Positions 1-5,794 of a DNA stretch of 64,000 nucleotides are shown here, piece after piece (the stretch's first letter is position 1; each line of letters opens with the position of its first letter). The position numbers were made by a program, and so were the translations under genes. The DNA comes from Streptomyces sp. M41(2017) (GTDB lineage: Bacteria; Actinomycetota; Actinomycetes; Streptomycetales; Streptomycetaceae), in NCBI RefSeq assembly GCF_002078175.1, contig NZ_MWFK01000005.1, positions 1-64,000 on the forward strand, written 5' to 3'. Under the pieces are notes generated by a model. That model was given only the letters and a program-made list of their open reading frames with translations. It did not search any database and had not been told where the DNA came from.

Positions 1-237
1 TCATTGAGGATCTTGACTGGCCGCTCCTTCGCTGGTCAAAGAGTTATCGGCGATCCGCTCATGGTGTCTGATCACTTCAGCGATGATGAAGGTGAGGAGC
101 TTCTCGGCGAAGGCCGGGTCCAGTTCTGACCTCGCGCTCTTCCGCAACGCCCCAGCTAGGCGGCATCGCCCTCGAACGGCGAGCCCTCCCCGACGTCCTG
201 GGAGTACCTCCGGAGTTCATTGCGGATGTCGTCCGCC
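1..237 (-). pseudogene. Broken gene remnant at left edge
   Basis: Two protein-like stretches lie in different leftward frames. The upstream piece (about 237 to 158) reads as ADDIRNELRRYSQDV and continues to a TAG at 156-158, with a stop directly before it and no start codon. The downstream piece, in another frame, reads through ELDPAFAEKLLTFIIAEVIR and ends at the TGA at 1-3. Both have plausible helix-rich composition, so this looks like the 3' part of a gene that lost its start and suffered a frameshift. I do not recognise the family. Chance open frames in GC-rich DNA are an alternative. Confidence 0.35.
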
Positions 238-591
238 TACCTCTAGTCGTCCCCTAAAAATCCCCTAAGGGATCACTGGATTGCTGCAGCTCAGGGCAGC
301 CAAGAAGAGACAGGCGGCCCCCCACACTCCTGCCGGCCAGGCGTGAGGGGCCGCCCCAAGTGCCGAGCCATCACCGAGGGGGGGCTAATCCGTAGGTGAC
401 GGCCCGACACGCTCGTGGGGTTCGACCTGTCTCCTTGCCGGATGGATGCAGGTCGATGCCTTGATTCACTCGATCGAGCGAACGGGCGTTCGAATCTTGC
501 ACACTACAGCCACCCCTGCGGCGTTCTCCATAGCGCGCAGAGCTGAGAGCTGCAGCGACGCACCTCGGGTGGCGCGTTTCAAGATCGAATA
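238..591. other. Non-coding stretch between the broken gene and the first XRE gene
   Basis: No convincing gene is seen here. The stretch holds one strong hairpin (listed separately at 313-355), a short palindromic CTCGATCGAG element near 470, and then leads into the promoter at 592-620. Confidence 0.5.
313..355. terminator. GC-rich hairpin, likely terminator
   Basis: The arms GGCGGCCCC and GGGGCCGCC enclose a loop with further partial pairing (TCCTGCC with GGCCAGG). It lies between the broken gene and the rightward XRE promoter and could isolate the two. No long T run follows, which is usual in Streptomyces terminators. Confidence 0.5.
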
Positions 592-620
592 TTGCCCGGT
601 AAACCGGGCTGACTTATGAT
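592..620 (+). promoter_or_regulatory. Promoter with internal inverted repeat, for the XRE gene at 645
   Basis: TTGCCC (592-597) and TATGAT (615-620) are separated by 17 bases and match a housekeeping actinobacterial promoter. The spacer carries the inverted repeat GCCCGG-TAAA-CCGGGC (594-609), well placed for repression. The predicted transcript starts about 18 bases before the GTG of the XRE gene, so autoregulation is a natural inference. Confidence 0.55.
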
Positions 621-644
621 CATCTTCGGCAGAGCGTTTGTCAC

Positions 645-881
645 GTGCCCCGCCTGCCCGATGACGACTCCTGGCTGCTCCGTGAGCGCCGCGCCATCGG
701 CGACCGCATCCGCATCAGGCGCCTTCACGAGAACATGACCCAGGAGACCGTGTTCCTCGCAGCCGGCCTGTCGCGCTCCGCCTATCAGGACATCGAGGCA
801 GGCAAGACCGACGCGCGCATCGGCTCCCTGCATCGGATCGCCTGGGTCCTCGGCGTGCACGTGACGGACCTCCTCCGCTGA
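645..881 (+). CDS. Small XRE-family transcriptional regulator
   Basis: This 78-residue protein is almost entirely one Cro/CI-type helix-turn-helix domain: RIRRLHENMTQETVFLAAGL followed by SRSAYQDIEAGKTDARIGSL and a closing helix ending VHVTDLLR. Such one-domain proteins act as repressors or activators in phages and plasmids. The GTG at 645 lies close behind a good promoter that contains an inverted repeat, which suggests that the protein controls itself. There is no partner gene immediately downstream. The fold is clear; target and physiological role are inferred. Confidence 0.8.
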   Translation: MPRLPDDDSWLLRERRAIGDRIRIRRLHENMTQETVFLAAGLSRSAYQDIEAGKTDARIGSLHRIAWVLGVHVTDLLR

Positions 882-949
882 AGTTGAATCTTTGTCAAGA
901 GAAGACCATGACGCGAGACCGGAAACAAGCTTGTTGGGTGCATTTATCT

Positions 950-963
950 GACCAATATTGGTC
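950..963. promoter_or_regulatory. 14-bp perfect palindrome
   Basis: GACCAATATTGGTC is a perfect palindrome in the short gap between the XRE gene and the next leftward gene. Its CCAAT/ATTGG core recurs in the larger palindrome at 2491-2514. It could be an operator for a regulator encoded nearby; no promoter match is obvious around it. Confidence 0.35.
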
Positions 964-1075
964 CACACCACCGATGTCCGTAACCGGTTGCGTATGCCCT
1001 GGCCAGGACTTTTCGGGACTGGTATCGGTTAACTGTCGCTTACTCGGCGTTTGACCGACCGTTCAGTACCGGCCA

Positions 1076-1303
1076 TCACGCGCCGCGGGCGATGGACCGT
1101 AAGGCCCGCGCGGCGATCCCCTGCCACAGCTCGTACAGTCGGGCCCCGTCGGGGCAGGCCTGGTCGATGTCCTTGCATGGCTTGCAGCTTCGGCAGTGCT
1201 GCACGTAGACGTTCCACGCGGCCGTCGGCGGCGACAGCTTCCCCCGGCCAGCCGACGCCTGTCGGCTTCCCGTGGGGGGTTCGGGGTCTCTACGCTCGTC
1301 CAC
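1076..1303 (-). CDS. Small cysteine-containing hypothetical protein
   Basis: A 75-residue protein from a GTG start, with CRSCKPCKDIDQACPDG at residues 37-53 followed by a helical tail (ARLYELWQGIAARALRSI). Four cysteines in about 13 residues suggest metal binding. Small proteins with a comparable Cys-rich motif followed by RLY/LW are common in Streptomyces genomes and plasmids; I know no function. It is divergent from the GntR gene, and the two share the control region at 1304-1417. The start is uncertain because the first 25 residues are low complexity. Confidence 0.55.
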   Translation of the reverse strand: MDERRDPEPPTGSRQASAGRGKLSPPTAAWNVYVQHCRSCKPCKDIDQACPDGARLYELWQGIAARALRSIARGA

Positions 1304-1372
1304 GTCGACGCTCCGCTTGCCGGTTGGTTCCCCGGCCGTGCATGGCGGGGCTGTTTCAGCAGCTTAGACATA

Positions 1373-1430
1373 GCATGCTATGGCGTGCCACGTATGCGAC
1401 CGCTCGCGTGGCATGGGATGGCGTGTCACG
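1373..1430. promoter_or_regulatory. Pair of 20-bp imperfect direct repeats before the GntR gene
   Basis: GCATGCTATGGCGTGCCACG (1373-1392) and GCATGGGATGGCGTGTCACG (1411-1430) match at 17 of 20 positions, with start points 38 bases apart. The first overlaps the palindrome TAGCATGCTA (1371-1380). They lie in the divergent region between the Cys-rich gene and the GntR gene and are good candidates for GntR operators. Confidence 0.5.
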
Positions 1431-1438
1431 TTGACCGT

Positions 1439-1684
1439 GTGATCGAATTCGAGGCGGATGTGCCCAGGTGGAAGCAGGTAGCCGAGGTGATCCGTGGACG
1501 GATCGCGGACGGCACCTATGCGCCCCGCACTCGTGTCCCCTCGGTCGTTCAGCTCGCCACCGAGTTCGGGATCGCGCAGGCGACCGCACAGAAGGTTCAC
1601 CGCGGCCTCCGCGACGAGGGCCTCATCTACACGGAGCCGGGCCTCGGATCGTTCGTCTCCAGCCGGCCTCCTGCCGAGGGCTGA
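1439..1684 (+). CDS. GntR-family winged-helix regulator, DNA-binding domain only
   Basis: The 81 residues from this GTG form a complete GntR winged helix: WKQVAEVIRGRIADGTYAPR, then the recognition helix region LATEFGIAQATAQKVHRGLR and the wing EGLIYTEPGLGSFV. There is no effector-binding domain after it, as in compact GntR proteins of actinomycete plasmids and AICEs (KorSA-type control of transfer). An in-frame ATG at 1418 is an alternative start, but it would place the second direct repeat inside the gene. The next gene follows after 33 bases and is probably co-transcribed. Confidence 0.8.
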   Translation: MIEFEADVPRWKQVAEVIRGRIADGTYAPRTRVPSVVQLATEFGIAQATAQKVHRGLRDEGLIYTEPGLGSFVSSRPPAEG

Positions 1685-1717
1685 CCGCTGTCACACCCGG
1701 CGGCTACGCTTTGATCT

Positions 1718-1906
1718 ATGTCCTCCCCTCCCCCGCTCCCGGGTTCCGCGCGGCCTGCCGACGTGGTGAATGAGGAGATCCGCGCCCTGATCACGCGGGC
1801 TGGCGGCTGGCTGTACGGGGAGACGCGGCAGCGGTACGAGGTACTGCGCGACGAGTGGACGGTCGCGACGGCCGCTGAACGCGGGGACATCGTCGAAGCG
1901 GCATAG
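1718..1906 (+). CDS. Small conserved-type hypothetical protein after GntR
   Basis: A 62-residue acidic, helical protein (ADVVNEEIRALITRAGGW, then YEVLRDEWTVATAAERGDIV). No metal-binding or membrane motif is present. Short genes of this kind often sit directly behind compact GntR regulators in Streptomyces. A strong hairpin overlaps the region just past the stop, so the GntR gene and this one form a two-gene operon. Function unknown. Confidence 0.65.
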   Translation: MSSPPPLPGSARPADVVNEEIRALITRAGGWLYGETRQRYEVLRDEWTVATAAERGDIVEAA

Positions 1907-1915
1907 AGTGCATGG

Positions 1916-1950
1916 CGAAGCCCCGGCCACTAGACCTGGCCGGGGCTTCG
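1916..1950. terminator. Strong bidirectional hairpin terminator
   Basis: The perfect arms CGAAGCCCCGGCC and GGCCGGGGCTTCG enclose a short loop. The hairpin lies between converging genes (rightward GntR operon, leftward genes from 1963), as expected for a two-way terminator. Confidence 0.8.
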
Positions 1951-1962
1951 CTGTGTCCTGCG

Positions 1963-2175
1963 TCAGGCGTCAGGGATGTCGGCGGCGGTCACGGTCTCGA
2001 AGTGCCACCATCGGCCGTCTTCCCACTTCATGACTTGGGCGGTGTCGGCGCCGGAGCGGAGTCCGGTCCGGACGTGCGCGAACGCCTTGGCCTCGCTGGT
2101 GTGGCCGATCTCGGCGAGCTGGGCGCCGCCTTGGGAGAGGATCACTCGCCAGGGCTCTCGGGGCTTTGCGGTCAT
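1963..2175 (-). CDS. Small hypothetical protein with tryptophan-rich C-terminus
   Basis: This 70-residue protein (MTAKPREPWRVILSQGG start, then AQVMKWEDGRWWHFETV) has predicted short strands and conserved-looking tryptophans, typical of small soluble proteins in Streptomyces phages. I do not recognise a named family. The gene lies 7 bases downstream of the zinc-motif gene at 2183-2482 and probably shares its transcript. Confidence 0.65.
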   Translation of the reverse strand: MTAKPREPWRVILSQGGAQLAEIGHTSEAKAFAHVRTGLRSGADTAQVMKWEDGRWWHFETVTAADIPDA

Positions 2176-2182
2176 CGGTGCC

Positions 2183-2482
2183 TCACTTTTCGTGGATCTT
2201 GCGGGCGTGGTTACGGATGCTGAGGGGTGCTCCTGCGTACTCGCAGTTCGGGCAGATTTCCCAGCCGCCTTCGTCGACGGCGGCGTCGAGGACGGACTTG
2301 TCGGGGCCGAAGCCGTGGTGGCTGAGGAGGCGGGCTACGGAGCTGTCGTAGCGGGCGGCGAGGAGGGCGGCTTCGGCGACCTTGTCGTGGCCTCGGCAGA
2401 AGAAGGCGCCGAGGCTGGTGGTGCCGCCGCAGCCGCACCAGCAGGTGCCGGTGGGGAGTAGGCGGGGTGTCTCGTTGGTCAT
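2183..2482 (-). CDS. Zinc-finger-like protein
   Basis: The 99 residues carry two metal-type motifs. Near the N-terminus CWCGCGGTT, then FFCRGHD, resembles the small SWIM/zinc-ribbon proteins of actinobacteria. At the C-terminus CPNCEYAGAPLSIRNHARKI resembles a C2H2 finger (Cys-x2-Cys, about 12 residues, His-x4-His). Nucleic-acid or protein binding is the likely role. A perfect 24-bp palindrome lies only 8 bases before the start codon, so the gene is likely under tight repressor control. Confidence 0.7.
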   Translation of the reverse strand: MTNETPRLLPTGTCWCGCGGTTSLGAFFCRGHDKVAEAALLAARYDSSVARLLSHHGFGPDKSVLDAAVDEGGWEICPNCEYAGAPLSIRNHARKIHEK

Positions 2483-2490
2483 GAAATCAA

Positions 2491-2514
2491 GATAGCCAAT
2501 CTAGATTGGCTATC
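2491..2514. promoter_or_regulatory. 24-bp perfect palindrome, probable operator
   Basis: Each half is GATAGCCAATCT and its reverse complement, with no spacer. It lies immediately upstream of the leftward zinc-finger gene and downstream of the ImmA-like gene. A palindrome this long and AT-rich is unusual in DNA of this composition. The CCAAT/ATTGG core is shared with the 14-bp palindrome at 950-963. Confidence 0.65.
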
Positions 2515-2586
2515 AAGATGGACTAGGAAAGATACGCACCCCGATGGACCGTGCGCCGGGACGGGCATGTCGCCCCGGCGGCGTGA

Positions 2587-3096
2587 TCAGACGTCGAGGA
2601 TGATCCCGAGCCCCATCAGCCGGCCGGCCATAGTCGACCTGGTGAGGTCGAAGCGTGGGGCGAGTAGGTCGACGAGCTGAGCGGCAGTCCGGAAGTCTGC
2701 CTCGACGGCCGCGCTCCGGACCGCCGTCTCGGGGGCGAGGAGTTCCAGGGCGAACCGGTTGGCCTCGGTCTCCTCGCGGTCCGTTGGCAGGCTGGCCAGG
2801 TTGCCCAGAGCGTGGCGTTCGACGGTGTCGAGGATCAGGTCACGCCGCCGGTGAAGTTGCAGATGCCCGACGAGGTGGGCGAGGGCGAACCGCTGCCGGG
2901 TCGGGTCCAGGTCCGCGTTGATGCCGATGACGGTTTGATCGTCGCGGCGCACCAGCATCCCGGACAGTTCGACGGGGGCCGGCTGGCGGACGACGGTGGC
3001 ACCGAGCCGTTCCGCGACAGCCTCCGGGTCTACTGGAAGCCCGCTGGCGGGGCTCTCCTGAACAAGCTGTCGTGCCGCTGCCTCACCTCGCGCCAT
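2587..3096 (-). CDS. ImmA/IrrE-like protein with a lost catalytic glutamate
   Basis: This 169-residue protein has the ImmA/IrrE layout: an N-terminal helical part (DPEAVAERLGATVV), then GINADLDPTRQRFALAHLVG followed by HLQLHRRR, and the downstream helix TEANRFALELLAPE. In the family this segment is normally LAHELGH with an HExxH zinc site; here it is HLVGH, so both histidines remain but the catalytic glutamate is replaced by leucine. ImmA proteases inactivate phage/ICE repressors. This copy may bind but not cut, or may work as a sensor. The ATG at 3096 follows GAAGGGGAC; a longer frame upstream is low complexity. Confidence 0.75.
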   Translation of the reverse strand: MARGEAAARQLVQESPASGLPVDPEAVAERLGATVVRQPAPVELSGMLVRRDDQTVIGINADLDPTRQRFALAHLVGHLQLHRRRDLILDTVERHALGNLASLPTDREETEANRFALELLAPETAVRSAAVEADFRTAAQLVDLLAPRFDLTRSTMAGRLMGLGIILDV

Positions 3097-3126
3097 ACCG
3101 TCCCCTTCGCCGCAGCGGCGTGAAGA

Positions 3127-3151
3127 GGCCCCGTCCGCGAGGGACGGGGCC
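3127..3151. terminator. GC-rich hairpin upstream of the ImmA-like gene
   Basis: GGCCCCGTCC and GGACGGGGCC pair over a short loop in the gap between the leftward genes at 3296-3508 and 2587-3096. It may end the upstream transcript or attenuate into the ImmA-like gene. Confidence 0.5.
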
Positions 3152-3295
3152 GTCTGCGCGGAGTCTGCGACCCGTTGCCTCGCAGCACTGGCGGCGCGCA
3201 CCGCCTTCGGTCGTCCCCGTCGCCGGCGACTTCCTACACGGGCCCGGTGAGACCTTGCCCCGCGCCCGGGGTCCGGCGTTCGCGTCATGCCGTGG

Positions 3296-3508
3296 CTACG
3301 AGGGTAGCTGGTATCGCCTCCCGCAGGACATGCATCGCGGCTTGCCGTGGTAGCCGGTGACGGTGCCGCCGTTCGTCATGCAGACGGCGCCGTTGGGTGC
3401 CGTGTTGTCGCCGTCGAGGAGGAACCAGGCCTCCCCGCATCCGCAGACTGCTCCGTCGTAGGCGGGCTGGGCAGCCTCGGACCTACGCTCATCAAGGTTG
3501 ATGGTCAT
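3296..3508 (-). CDS. Small zinc-ribbon-like protein
   Basis: The 70-residue protein has paired cysteine knuckles: CGCGEAWFLLDG near residue 22 and PRCMSCGRRYQLPS at the C-terminus. This is the layout of a minimal zinc ribbon, with a Gly/Thr-rich stretch between. No enzyme motif is present. It is divergent from the small gene at 3576, with 67 bases between. Role unknown; nucleic-acid or protein binding is plausible. Confidence 0.65.
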   Translation of the reverse strand: MTINLDERRSEAAQPAYDGAVCGCGEAWFLLDGDNTAPNGAVCMTNGGTVTGYHGKPRCMSCGRRYQLPS

Positions 3509-3575
3509 GGATCAAGGCTCGGCTACCGGGAGTGCCGCTTCAAAGGGGAACCGGTGAGCAACCTATGATCCCGGG

Positions 3576-3779
3576 GTGGCTATCGAACTCCCCCCGGACC
3601 TGATTGCGCTGGAACGTTCCGCCTGGACGGAGATTCAGGCTGGTGCGCTGACCGTGGACACGGCGCGGGCCGTGCACGAGGGGATCGCCGCGTTCGCTGC
3701 CGAGGCGGGGCACGCTCGGTACGCCGTCGAGATGGGGCTCAAGCAGACCGTGCGGCATCCGGAGCCCGAGGCGGCCTGA
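3576..3779 (+). CDS. Small alpha-helical hypothetical protein
   Basis: A 67-residue protein from a GTG start (shown by the context GGGGTGGC), helical and soluble: LIALERSAWTEIQAGALTVD then ARAVHEGIAAFAAEAGHARY. No recognised family. It ends one base before the converging leftward gene at 3781. Confidence 0.6.
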   Translation: MAIELPPDLIALERSAWTEIQAGALTVDTARAVHEGIAAFAAEAGHARYAVEMGLKQTVRHPEPEAA

Positions 3780-3780
3780 C

Positions 3781-4086
3781 CTACTCCGCCGCCTTGAGCG
3801 CCCGCTCGATGACCTCGTCGAATGAGCTACCCGCGATTCCGAGGCGCCCCAGGATCAGAGGCTCGCGTACCTGCTCCTCGGCGGCAGTCAGCCGGTCGTC
3901 GCGGCGCATCGCGCGCCACGTCCGGAAACCGAGCTCGTACTCCTGTGCCGACGAGTACGCGTGCCGGTGCGGCGCCTCGACACGCTCCCCCAACTCGCCA
4001 GCGGTGTACGGACGTCCCGAGTCGGTGTGTTCTTGGTCGTAGCCCCAGCGCACCGAGCAGCCGGGACCGTGCTTGCGGCAGTTCAC
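3781..4086 (-). CDS. Hypothetical protein with N-terminal cysteine pair
   Basis: This 101-residue protein starts at a GTG that overlaps the upstream stop (GTGA at 4083-4086), indicating translational coupling. It begins VNCRKHGPGC and continues into a charged helical domain (SAQEYELGFRTWRAMRRDDR, then EVIERALKAAE). No known family comes to mind. It is the last gene of a leftward run that begins near 5355. Confidence 0.6.
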   Translation of the reverse strand: MNCRKHGPGCSVRWGYDQEHTDSGRPYTAGELGERVEAPHRHAYSSAQEYELGFRTWRAMRRDDRLTAAEEQVREPLILGRLGIAGSSFDEVIERALKAAE

Positions 4087-4433
4087 GGCGCCTCGCAGCG
4101 GTGGATACGGGTAGCGACAGGCCCCTGCCAGCTGTGAACCTCGACGGTGTCGCCGCGGCAGTCCTTCGTCAGGCAGATGGTGCGGCCGGGCCGGATCGGG
4201 CGCTCGGGCGACTCGTCGGCTAGGCCGAGTTCGCGCTCCAGGCGGGCGATGCGCGCGTAGTCCGGGCGGGCCGCGGCTGAGGCCGGGCGCCGCCAACTGT
4301 GGCGGGCGAGAGACTCCCAGATCATGTATGGCCATCGACAGAACAGTGGGGCGTTCGGCTGCTCCCCCACCAGCGCGAAAACGGCGGCAGCCGCACAGCA
4401 GAAGATCCAGACGTTGACTGGGATCTCAGGCAT
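4083..4433 (-). CDS. Membrane-anchored small protein with C-terminal cysteine motif
   Basis: The 116-residue protein starts with one hydrophobic segment (VNVWIFCCAAAAVFALVG, residues 5-22), so it is probably membrane-anchored. The C-terminal part, about residues 78-116, has CLTKDCRGDTVEV and a final IHRCEAP. A longer upstream frame is rejected because its residues are low complexity and the ATG at 4433 directly precedes the hydrophobic segment. Function unknown. Confidence 0.55.
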   Translation of the reverse strand: MPEIPVNVWIFCCAAAAVFALVGEQPNAPLFCRWPYMIWESLARHSWRRPASAAARPDYARIARLERELGLADESPERPIRPGRTICLTKDCRGDTVEVHSWQGPVATRIHRCEAP

Positions 4434-4551
4434 CGACGCGCCCTCCAAAGTCGTCCGCCCCGCCCGGTCTCTCAGCGGGCGGGGCGGCACCGAGTAGCTG
4501 CCCAATAGCTCTGCATACTGGACAGTTGACCGCCAGTTTACGGGCCGCCAC
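4426..4551 (-). CDS. Very small CPVC protein, start uncertain
   Basis: From the GTG at 4551 this is 41 residues: MAARKLAVNCPVCRAIGQLL followed by a Gly/Pro-rich tail. The CPVC motif resembles half a zinc ribbon, and the frame overlaps the next gene start by 8 bases, as in coupled genes. No clear ribosome site is seen, so the call is tentative. Confidence 0.4.
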   Translation of the reverse strand: MAARKLAVNCPVCRAIGQLLGAAPPAERPGGADDFGGRVDA

Positions 4552-4565
4552 CGACAACTCGGCGG

Positions 4566-4805
4566 TCAGCGCGTCGAGATGCGGTACTCGTCGACCGGCG
4601 GGTGCTGCTCGTCCGGGTCGATGACGTCGGGGATCTGGTCGACCCACCACGGCATGTCAGTGCGCGCTTCGATCCACGTCCGCTGCCGCCCGGCCAGCTC
4701 GTGCGCGTAGCCGTTCATCAGCGTCCGCGCCTCGTCCTCGCTCACACCAGCCGCGAGCAGGCGAAGCCAGAGAGCCATCGACGGAGACTTCGGATCCAGA
4801 CTCAT
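4566..4805 (-). CDS. Small hypothetical protein
   Basis: A 79-residue acidic protein: a helical first half (MALWLRLLAAGVSEDEARTL) and a Trp-rich middle (RTDMPWWVDQIPDVI). No metal or membrane motif. It sits in the leftward run 3781-5355 of small genes. Function unknown; the length and composition suggest a real protein. Confidence 0.6.
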   Translation of the reverse strand: MSLDPKSPSMALWLRLLAAGVSEDEARTLMNGYAHELAGRQRTWIEARTDMPWWVDQIPDVIDPDEQHPPVDEYRISTR

Positions 4806-4826
4806 GCGGCCAGGATGGCAGAGCGG

Positions 4827-5033
4827 TCAGTCCTCGTCGGGCCACCTGTGGATAACCGTCCCGGTCGCGGTGTCGGTGAGGGTGATGACGGCGCCCTCGA
4901 CACCCCAGTCCCGCACCCACACGGGGATCTGCTTCCTCGCCGCGGTCTCGGTTGCCCACCAGCCGCGCATCGTGCGACGCCCGCCCATCGTCAAGGTCAG
5001 GCGGTAGCGGCCCTCGTCATCCATGCTGCTCAT
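4827..5033 (-). CDS. Small beta-rich hypothetical protein
   Basis: The 68-residue protein (RYRLTLTMGGRRTMRGWW, then AVITLTDTATGTVIHRW) looks like a small beta sheet. Two starts are possible, at 5033 or 5024. It overlaps the end of the upstream Cys-rich gene at 5017, which supports coupling. Family not recognised. Confidence 0.55.
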   Translation of the reverse strand: MSSMDDEGRYRLTLTMGGRRTMRGWWATETAARKQIPVWVRDWGVEGAVITLTDTATGTVIHRWPDED

Positions 5034-5355
5034 CCTCGAGCAGGACGTGGAGCGGGACGCGCGCCTCGAGCGCCGCGTCGCGAAGAACGGCGAGTACTTC
5101 CTCGAGCGGCGCTGGCGGCCCTGCCGGTTTCGGTGTCGTCGCCACCATGCAGGCGATGCACCGGTCCACCCAGAAGCGGCCCCGGCCGGGAACGTCGGCT
5201 ACGCCGGCGACAGCCGCGGCGCGCCCGCAGCGGAGGCAGGCGCGTCCCTCGGCGAGGCGTCGCTTGCCGCTCGAGCGGAACGGGGCATCGGCGGGCGCCA
5301 GCTCGAGGTCGTCAACTGTGACGCCGAAGAGAGGCAGCAGGTCAGGGCTGTGCAT
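5017..5355 (-). CDS. Zinc-binding hypothetical protein
   Basis: This 112-residue protein contains CLRCG (residues 40-44) and CIACM (66-70), separated by VADVPGRGRFWVDR, which is a clear two-knuckle metal site. The C-terminus is a long helix (LEEVLAVLRDAALEARV). The ATG at 5355 starts the protein-like part; longer leftward frames are shadows of the ligase and the DUF6233 gene. It is divergent from the DUF6233-like gene with 63 bases between, which probably hold two back-to-back promoters. Confidence 0.65.
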   Translation of the reverse strand: MHSPDLLPLFGVTVDDLELAPADAPFRSSGKRRLAEGRACLRCGRAAAVAGVADVPGRGRFWVDRCIACMVATTPKPAGPPAPLEEVLAVLRDAALEARVPLHVLLEDEQHG

Positions 5356-5418
5356 GCTGTCCTCCCGTTGCTCGAGCCCGATGTGACGGTCGCAGCGTAC
5401 AGCCCTACTATCGAACAT

Positions 5419-5754
5419 GTGAACGACCCTGTCTTGTCCAGACTCGAGCAGCTCCGGTTCCTCGAGCGCGTCCAGCTCGCCGACCTCGAGCGCACCCAGC
5501 GCTGGATCGCAGCCGAAGAACAGCGGCAGCTCGAGCGGCGACGAGGCGAGCAGGCACGGCCGCCCGCCCCGGACTGGCTCCTCGAGCAAGGACTCAATGG
5601 CGGCCGACCCGTGTACGTCCATCGCGGCGACTGTCACATGGCGGGCAAGCGGCGGAGCGGCATCACCGAGGACCAGGCGCGCCAGGCCCTGCGGGAGCAG
5701 GTGGCCGCCTGCGCTCACTGCCGACCGGACACCGATCTCGGCCTGCTGGAGTAG
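5419..5754 (+). CDS. DUF6233-like protein
   Basis: The 111 residues match what I know of DUF6233: a helical N-terminus (LERVQLADLERTQRWIAAEE), the signature RPPAPDWLLEQGLNGGRPVY, VHRGDCHMAGKR, and a terminal CAHCRPDTDLGLLE. The family is widespread in Streptomyces, often in plasmids and near XRE/DUF397 genes; its biochemical role is unknown. Start is GTG at 5419; frames upstream of it are non-protein-like. The DNA ligase gene follows 40 bases downstream on the same strand. Confidence 0.85.
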   Translation: MNDPVLSRLEQLRFLERVQLADLERTQRWIAAEEQRQLERRRGEQARPPAPDWLLEQGLNGGRPVYVHRGDCHMAGKRRSGITEDQARQALREQVAACAHCRPDTDLGLLE

Positions 5755-5794
5755 CCGACGGGCAGATACTCGAGGGCGGCGGCAGGCTGATCGC

